Source: Clostridia bacterium (GTDB lineage Bacteria; Bacillota_E; RBS10-35; JAJYVN01). From it: a stretch of DNA of 8,912 nt. Below the pieces are notes generated by a model. That model saw only the letters and a list, made by a program, of their open reading frames with translations. It was not told the origin of the DNA and did no database searches. The stretch spans positions 1-8,912 of the forward strand of contig DAHWHT010000298.1 in NCBI GenBank assembly GCA_027335515.1, in the 5' to 3' direction. Shown here piece by piece: positions 4,952-8,912 of this stretch. Both the position numbers and the translations under genes were made by a program. Position 1 is the first letter of the stretch; every line of letters starts with the position of its first letter.

Positions 4952-6663
4952 GCGGGGCGTGGCGGCGGACGTTTGGCCTGGTCCGGCGCGTCTTCGCGGG
5001 CGCGCCGCTGCCGGTGCTGGTCGCGGCGGGTGTCAGGGTGCTGAACGGCTGCACGGCCGGGCTGTACAGCGTGACCGTGGCGGGACTCGTCGACGGGTTG
5101 ACGGGCCATGCCCCGGCGCTGCCCTGGACCGCCGCCTTTATCGGCGTGGTGGTCGTCGAACTCGGCACCAACATGCTGCGGGAGGTCACCGATGCCTGGG
5201 TCTCCAACACGGCGACGCTGCGGGTGCAGGCGCTGGTGCTGCGTTGCGCCGGATCGGTGCCGCTTGTGCGCTTCCTGGACCCCGCGTTTCAGGACCGACT
5301 GGCGCGGGCGAGCGCCAACCTCAGTGAGCGCCTCAAGGGCTGGACCGAGGGCGCTCTGGGCTTGATCAACCAGGCGGTCCGCGTGTTGAGCCTCCTTGGC
5401 GCGGTGCTCGTCCTGGGCGGCGGCGCCGTGCTGGTCGTGACAATCCTCGCCGCGGCGATCCCCCTTGTCGTCTCCCGCGCCCGCATCGCGGCGGCGGAGC
5501 GCGAGCGCGACGAGCGGGTGGCCCGCCCGCAACGCGTGGGCGGCGCCCTGAACGACCTCATGACCAGCCGGGCGCCTGCGGCCGAGGTGCGTCTGCTCGC
5601 GCTCGGTCCGTGGCTGCGGCAGCGCTGGCAGCAGGCCTTCCGGCAGTGGACCGCCGAGGACCGGCGCGCCGCTTCCAGGCGCCTGGGGTGGGACGGGTTC
5701 GCCGAGGCCGGCAACATCGCGGCACTGGTGGCGGCGCTGGCGTTTCTGGGAGTGCACGTGGCGGGCCGGCCCGACGTCGCCGGGGTGTTCGCGGGGATGC
5801 TCCAGGCGGTCACGGGGCTGCAGGGGGCTGCTGGCGGGGTCCTCTACACGGCGGGAACCATGCATGAGCACGCCACCGTACTCGACGACGTGTCCCAGAT
5901 CCTGGCCGAGCCCGCGGCGGAGGCCGTCCCGCCGGATGGCGGTGAGGCCCCGGCGGCCGCGACCGCCTCAGAGATCGGGTTCCGCTACCCGGGAGCGGAC
6001 ACCGATGTCCTCCGAGGCGTCAGCGCGCGGGTGGCGGCACACGAGGTCGTCGCGCTGGTCGGGCCAAACGGAGCGGGTAAGAGCACCTTGGCGGCGCTCC
6101 TACTCGGCCTCTACGCGCCGTCCTCCGGCGCGGTGGGGACGGCGCGCCGTGCCAGCGCCGTGCTGCAGGACTTCGTCCGCTACACCCTGCCGGTGCGCGA
6201 CAACGTCGGCTTCGGCGACTTGGCTCGCCGCGAGGACGACGCCGCTCTGGCGGATGCCCTGGAGCGCGCCGGTTCCGATCTGGGCGCGGGGCTGGACACC
6301 TGGCTGGGCAACGAGTTCGGCGGGCGGGACCTTTCCGGCGGCCAGTGGCTGCGGCTCGCCCTGGCGCGGGGCATCCTGCCGCAGACCGACCTGATCGTGA
6401 TGGACGAGCCGACGGCCGCCATCGACCCGCTCGCGGAGGTCGACATCGTCCGGCGCCTGCTCGCCCTGGGACGCAGCCGTACGGCGGTGGTGGTATCCCA
6501 CCGGCTCGGCGTCGCGCGCGCCGCCGACCGCATCCTCGTGCTGGACGAAGGCCGGGTGGTCGAAGAGGGCACCCACGAGCGCCTGCTGTCTCTCGATGGC
6601 CTCTATGCCCGCATGTGGCGGGCGCAGGCCTCATGGTACCAGTTGCCCACGGGGGAGGGGTGA
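4948..6663 (+). CDS. ABC transporter half-molecule, second of the pair
   Basis: This 571-residue paralogue of the preceding protein has the same plan. Membrane segments are near 20-48, 60-76, 145-176 (a pair) and 256-273, the coupling motif EVRLL is at 213-217, and the ATPase spans ~345-571. ATPase motifs are Walker A GPNGAGKST (372-380), Q-loop Gln407 in LQDFVRYTLPVRDNVGFG, signature LSGGQ (462-466), Walker B LIVMDE (Glu487) and H-loop His518. Both ATP sites of the presumed heterodimer therefore look catalytically competent, unlike many heterodimeric exporters that have one degenerate site. The span from Walker A Lys to the Q-loop is 29 residues, against 42 in the partner, so the ATPase has lost ~13 residues of the antiparallel beta region. 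The start ATG 4948 overlaps the upstream TGA (ATGA), with GGAG at 4936-4939 as ribosome-binding site. A longer in-frame opening from 4648 lies wholly inside the upstream gene and is not used. The substrate is unknown. Confidence 0.9.
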   Translation: MSGAWRRTFGLVRRVFAGAPLPVLVAAGVRVLNGCTAGLYSVTVAGLVDGLTGHAPALPWTAAFIGVVVVELGTNMLREVTDAWVSNTATLRVQALVLRCAGSVPLVRFLDPAFQDRLARASANLSERLKGWTEGALGLINQAVRVLSLLGAVLVLGGGAVLVVTILAAAIPLVVSRARIAAAERERDERVARPQRVGGALNDLMTSRAPAAEVRLLALGPWLRQRWQQAFRQWTAEDRRAASRRLGWDGFAEAGNIAALVAALAFLGVHVAGRPDVAGVFAGMLQAVTGLQGAAGGVLYTAGTMHEHATVLDDVSQILAEPAAEAVPPDGGEAPAAATASEIGFRYPGADTDVLRGVSARVAAHEVVALVGPNGAGKSTLAALLLGLYAPSSGAVGTARRASAVLQDFVRYTLPVRDNVGFGDLARREDDAALADALERAGSDLGAGLDTWLGNEFGGRDLSGGQWLRLALARGILPQTDLIVMDEPTAAIDPLAEVDIVRRLLALGRSRTAVVVSHRLGVARAADRILVLDEGRVVEEGTHERLLSLDGLYARMWRAQASWYQLPTGEG

Positions 6664-6676
6664 GGCCCAGGTTGTT

Positions 6677-6700
6677 CGGGAAGGGCGTCCGCCCTGCCCG
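6677..6700 (+). terminator. Strong hairpin between convergent genes, possibly a two-way terminator
   Basis: CGGGAAGGGC (6677-6686) pairs with GCCCTGCCCG (6691-6700) around a GTCC loop. That gives nine Watson-Crick pairs of ten positions, with one A-G mismatch. It begins 14 nt after the stop of the second ABC gene and lies 110 nt beyond the stop of the convergent lipoprotein gene. No T-run follows on either strand. Position and strength suggest transcription termination for the ABC operon, possibly for both units. Confidence 0.5.
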
Positions 6701-6809
6701 TGTGCGCGGTCAGAGCCGCCCTCCGTCTGGATCGCCCGACCTCGCCCGCCGGCAGTCCGGACGGTGGCACCGCTGTGGGCGTTGGAGGCGTCCGTGGCGC
6801 GGGGAGGCC

Positions 6810-8771
6810 TCAGCCGCCGGTCGCGCCCGCCGCCGGCGGCTGGGTGGCCAGGTGTACCGAACGGACGGCCATCCCGGGTGTGCCGGCGAGGCGGAACATG
6901 GCTCCGAAGTTCTCGGATCCGGACAGGTGGGCCTGTGTGAGCTTCCAGGTGACGGATGCCCACCGTTGCGTGCCGTGGGTCGTAACGGTCGGGGTGCTGT
7001 CGTACGCCCCATGCACCGGTGCCTTGAGATCGCTGGAACTGTACTGGGCGCTCAGCTGGCCCTTGGCCGGCGCGTCGTAATAGGTGACCGTCAGGTAGAG
7101 GGTGGTCGCGGCGAACAACGGCTTTCGGGCCGCATCCAGGCCGACCTGGATGTAGATGTACGAGACGGGTGATTTCGGTTGGGTCGCGATCCTGGCGAAG
7201 ACCACGGCAGGGTGGCCGCCGACCGTGGCCGAATGGAACGAACTGTCCCCTTCTCCGGAGATCGCCGCCAGGCTGAGGCCGGAACCGGTGGGTTTGGGTC
7301 CCAGGTGCAGCGTCGCGACGCCCGGGTGCGCGGTGGACCCCTTGGTCGCGTGGCCTGCCGCGGCGGCGGCGGTTTCCAGGGCATCGATCTGCGCGGCCAT
7401 CTGGGTGAGCCCGCTTTTGACGCTGATCGCGCGGCTGAAGATGCGGCCGTACCAGGTTTGCAGGACGGCCTTGGCCTGGGTGTCCTGCAGGGCAAAGCGC
7501 GTCCCTCCGTAGAGGATGCCGGTCTTCACATGGGACGCAAAAACGTCGAGGTTCTTGCTGCGCAGGGTGGGCGCCACCTGGCGGACCACCGTCAGCCACT
7601 CCGGCCAAAGGGGCAGGTAGCCGGGTGGCAGCAGCACCGAGCGCATCAGGGTGCGCTGCCAGTGCGGTGTCGCCGTGAGCCAGTACACCAACTCCCAGGC
7701 GGCGTCGGGATGTTTGGTCCCGGCGCTGATGGCAAAGAAGTTTGGATTGGTCATGGTGTAGCTGCCGTGCGGCCAGCGCGGTTGTGGCCAGAAGTCCCAC
7801 TTGAACCCGTTCCACTGCGTGGCAGCCGGGATGATGTAGCTCTGCAGCCAGCAGTACGGCATGACGGCCAGGCCTTGGGTGAACGATGGCGGCACCCAGC
7901 CGAAGGTCGCGGACTTATTCCAGACCATCCCATAGAGGTACTCGGCGCAGGCGATCGCCTCGGGCGTCCCCAGGCCGCAGCGGGACGGGTTGGCGGGGTC
8001 GACGATGTTTGCCCCCCAGCCGGAGTAGTAGAAGGCACCGGGTCCGCTGCCGAAGTAGTCGGGGTCGATCGTGGTGCCGATCCGGCGCTGCCCGCCGGAG
8101 GCGATCCCGGATGCCGCCGCCGCCAGGTGCGACCACTCGCGGTAGTCCCAGTTGGGGCTCGGGTAGTGCAGGCCGAGTTGGTCCAGCGCCGTCTGGTTGA
8201 CCACCACGCCGCCGGTGCCGGTGTAGTTGGGGATGCCGTAGACCCTTGCGCCCACCGTGACCTCGGACAGTTGACCCGCCGAGAAGTCGTCGAGGTTCAG
8301 GTTCGTCTGGCGGATGTACTTGGACAGGTCGAGCACCTCGGGGCCGGCGAGCCACGACGAGATGCCCCCGGATCCACCCTGCAGTTGCGGAACATCGGGG
8401 CCGGTACCCGCGAGCACCGCCGGCAGCGGATTCACGGTTGAGCCATACATCTTCAGGCGGATGCGCGGGTAGCGGGCGACGAAGGGCTGGACGGCGTGGG
8501 TCAGGATATGGTTGAGCGTTTTGAGGTTTGGAAAGCCGTAGGCGTCGGTGTAGGGCTGAAAGGTGAGGGTGATCGACTGCCCGGCGCTCGACGGTGCGGC
8601 GGCGTGGCCGGCCGGTCCGCAGGCCGCGAGCCCACTGGCGGCTGCGGCCGCGGATCCCAGCAGGGCCCAGCGCAACGTCCTGCGCCGACCCACGATCGGA
8701 CCGACCGGGCGGTTCGGGAGGCCGGCGTGCTCGCGACCGCATGCGGGGGCGTCGCTCCAGGGCTCCACCAT
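6810..8771 (-). CDS. Solute-binding lipoprotein (sugar-type, family 1) with an extra C-terminal beta-rich domain
   Basis: This 653-residue exported lipoprotein would capture a solute, most likely a carbohydrate, for an ABC importer. The N-terminus has a GRRRTLRW segment (28-35), a hydrophobic Ala/Leu stretch and lipobox LAAC with Cys51 as the lipidated residue; RRR may route it through Tat. Residues ~62-465 look like a SBP_bac_1 fold: an early strand (ITLTFQPYTD), a GTGPDV turn typical of the ligand cleft edge, VYGIPNYTGTGGVVVNQTAL, and a Trp/Tyr-rich region suited to sugar stacking. An Ala/Gly-rich linker (~463-480) then leads to a ~170-residue tail with alternating strands (LYLTVTYYDAP, QRWASVTWKLTQAHL, AMFRLAG) like galactose-binding/CBM-type beta-sandwiches. 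Family members usually have 400-450 residues, so the tail is unusual. The chosen start has AGGAGG 9 nt upstream; ATG 8825 is in frame but poorly placed. No permease or ATPase partner for import lies in the window. Confidence 0.85.
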   Translation of the reverse strand: MVEPWSDAPACGREHAGLPNRPVGPIVGRRRTLRWALLGSAAAAASGLAACGPAGHAAAPSSAGQSITLTFQPYTDAYGFPNLKTLNHILTHAVQPFVARYPRIRLKMYGSTVNPLPAVLAGTGPDVPQLQGGSGGISSWLAGPEVLDLSKYIRQTNLNLDDFSAGQLSEVTVGARVYGIPNYTGTGGVVVNQTALDQLGLHYPSPNWDYREWSHLAAAASGIASGGQRRIGTTIDPDYFGSGPGAFYYSGWGANIVDPANPSRCGLGTPEAIACAEYLYGMVWNKSATFGWVPPSFTQGLAVMPYCWLQSYIIPAATQWNGFKWDFWPQPRWPHGSYTMTNPNFFAISAGTKHPDAAWELVYWLTATPHWQRTLMRSVLLPPGYLPLWPEWLTVVRQVAPTLRSKNLDVFASHVKTGILYGGTRFALQDTQAKAVLQTWYGRIFSRAISVKSGLTQMAAQIDALETAAAAAGHATKGSTAHPGVATLHLGPKPTGSGLSLAAISGEGDSSFHSATVGGHPAVVFARIATQPKSPVSYIYIQVGLDAARKPLFAATTLYLTVTYYDAPAKGQLSAQYSSSDLKAPVHGAYDSTPTVTTHGTQRWASVTWKLTQAHLSGSENFGAMFRLAGTPGMAVRSVHLATQPPAAGATGG

Positions 8772-8912
8772 CGCGTTCGGCCTCCTGCCCATCCCGGTCG
8801 TGCACGCATCCCGGGGAAGTCGCATGATGGGTCATCCTGGAGCCATCTTGTCCCCTGGTGCCGCGGCGCGGCCAGGCGGTTTGTACGACGCGGTGGCGCC
8901 ATGTGGCAGAAA
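8772..8912 (-). promoter_or_regulatory. Upstream region of the lipoprotein gene, cut by the window edge
   Basis: These 141 bases contain the ribosome-binding site and presumably the leader of the lipoprotein gene. I could not identify a -35/-10 pair. An 8-bp palindrome TGGCGCCA sits at 8894-8901 but is not a convincing operator on its own. Confidence 0.3.
8781..8786 (-). promoter_or_regulatory. Ribosome-binding site that fixes the lipoprotein start
   Basis: On the minus strand AGGAGG lies 9 nt before ATG 8771-8769. This full-consensus site favours that start over the in-frame ATG at 8825, which would add 18 residues and has no good site upstream. Confidence 0.7.

Noticed and set aside
3172..5327. 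Two long plus-strand frames overlapping the ABC genes (3172-4551 and 3705-5327)
   Set aside because: Both are Arg/Pro/Ser-rich, lack any domain and lie inside clearly coding sequence read in another frame.
8772..8825. Longer lipoprotein start at ATG 8825
   Set aside because: It lacks a good ribosome-binding site, and the internal ATG 8771 has a perfect AGGAGG at 9 nt.
1..8912. tRNA, rRNA, CRISPR array or riboswitch
   Set aside because: No cloverleaf-like sequence, conserved rRNA stretch, regularly spaced repeat or recognisable riboswitch core was seen on either strand by eye.

Overview
The window comes from a bacterium with a GC-rich genome. Most genes from about position 1190 onward use codons that end almost always in G or C; positions 1201-1260 are 43/60 G+C. 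The first ~1.18 kb is clearly poorer in GC, with 30/60 at 361-420 and 32/60 at 841-900, and it carries a transposase, so it looks like acquired or rearranged DNA joined to the native chromosome. I cannot name the genus. A GC-rich Bacillota, Actinomycetota or Chloroflexota lineage would all fit the transporter and lipoprotein types.

Layout, left to right. (1) 1-678: the C-terminal half of an IS1380-family DDE transposase, cut by the window edge. (2) 797-1123: a small unrecognised reading frame broken by one in-frame TAG. (3) 1189-1479: a 96-residue GC-rich frame that reads like the C-terminal tail of a Gfo/Idh/MocA-type oxidoreductase and lacks its NAD-binding half. A very good ribosome-binding site and ATG sit just before it but in another frame, so this looks like a deletion or insertion scar. 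(4) 1480-1736: non-coding, with two GC-rich hairpins and the leader of the next gene. (5) 1737-2852: an ECF-type RNA polymerase sigma factor with a ~215-residue C-terminal extension containing two CxxC...CxxC zinc-ribbon-like units. (6) 2853-3100: non-coding leader with a tandem 7-bp repeat. (7) 3101-4951 and 4948-6663: two ATGA-coupled half-size ABC transporters (membrane domain plus ATPase), probably a heterodimeric exporter. (8) 6664-6809: convergent intergenic gap with a strong hairpin. (9) 6810-8771, minus strand: a 653-residue lipoprotein, a family 1 (sugar-type) solute-binding protein with an unusual extra C-terminal beta-rich domain. Its permeases are not in the window.

The most coherent functional unit is the sigma factor followed by the ABC pair. 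A plausible reading, which is inference, is a one-component sensor/sigma factor whose Cys-rich tail responds to metal or redox state and which controls the exporter genes beside it. No anti-sigma gene, precursor peptide or modification enzyme is visible, so the cargo is unknown. The solute-binding lipoprotein belongs to a separate transcription unit running towards the exporter genes. The left end is best read as mobile-element debris and broken genes. No tRNA, rRNA or CRISPR array was seen.
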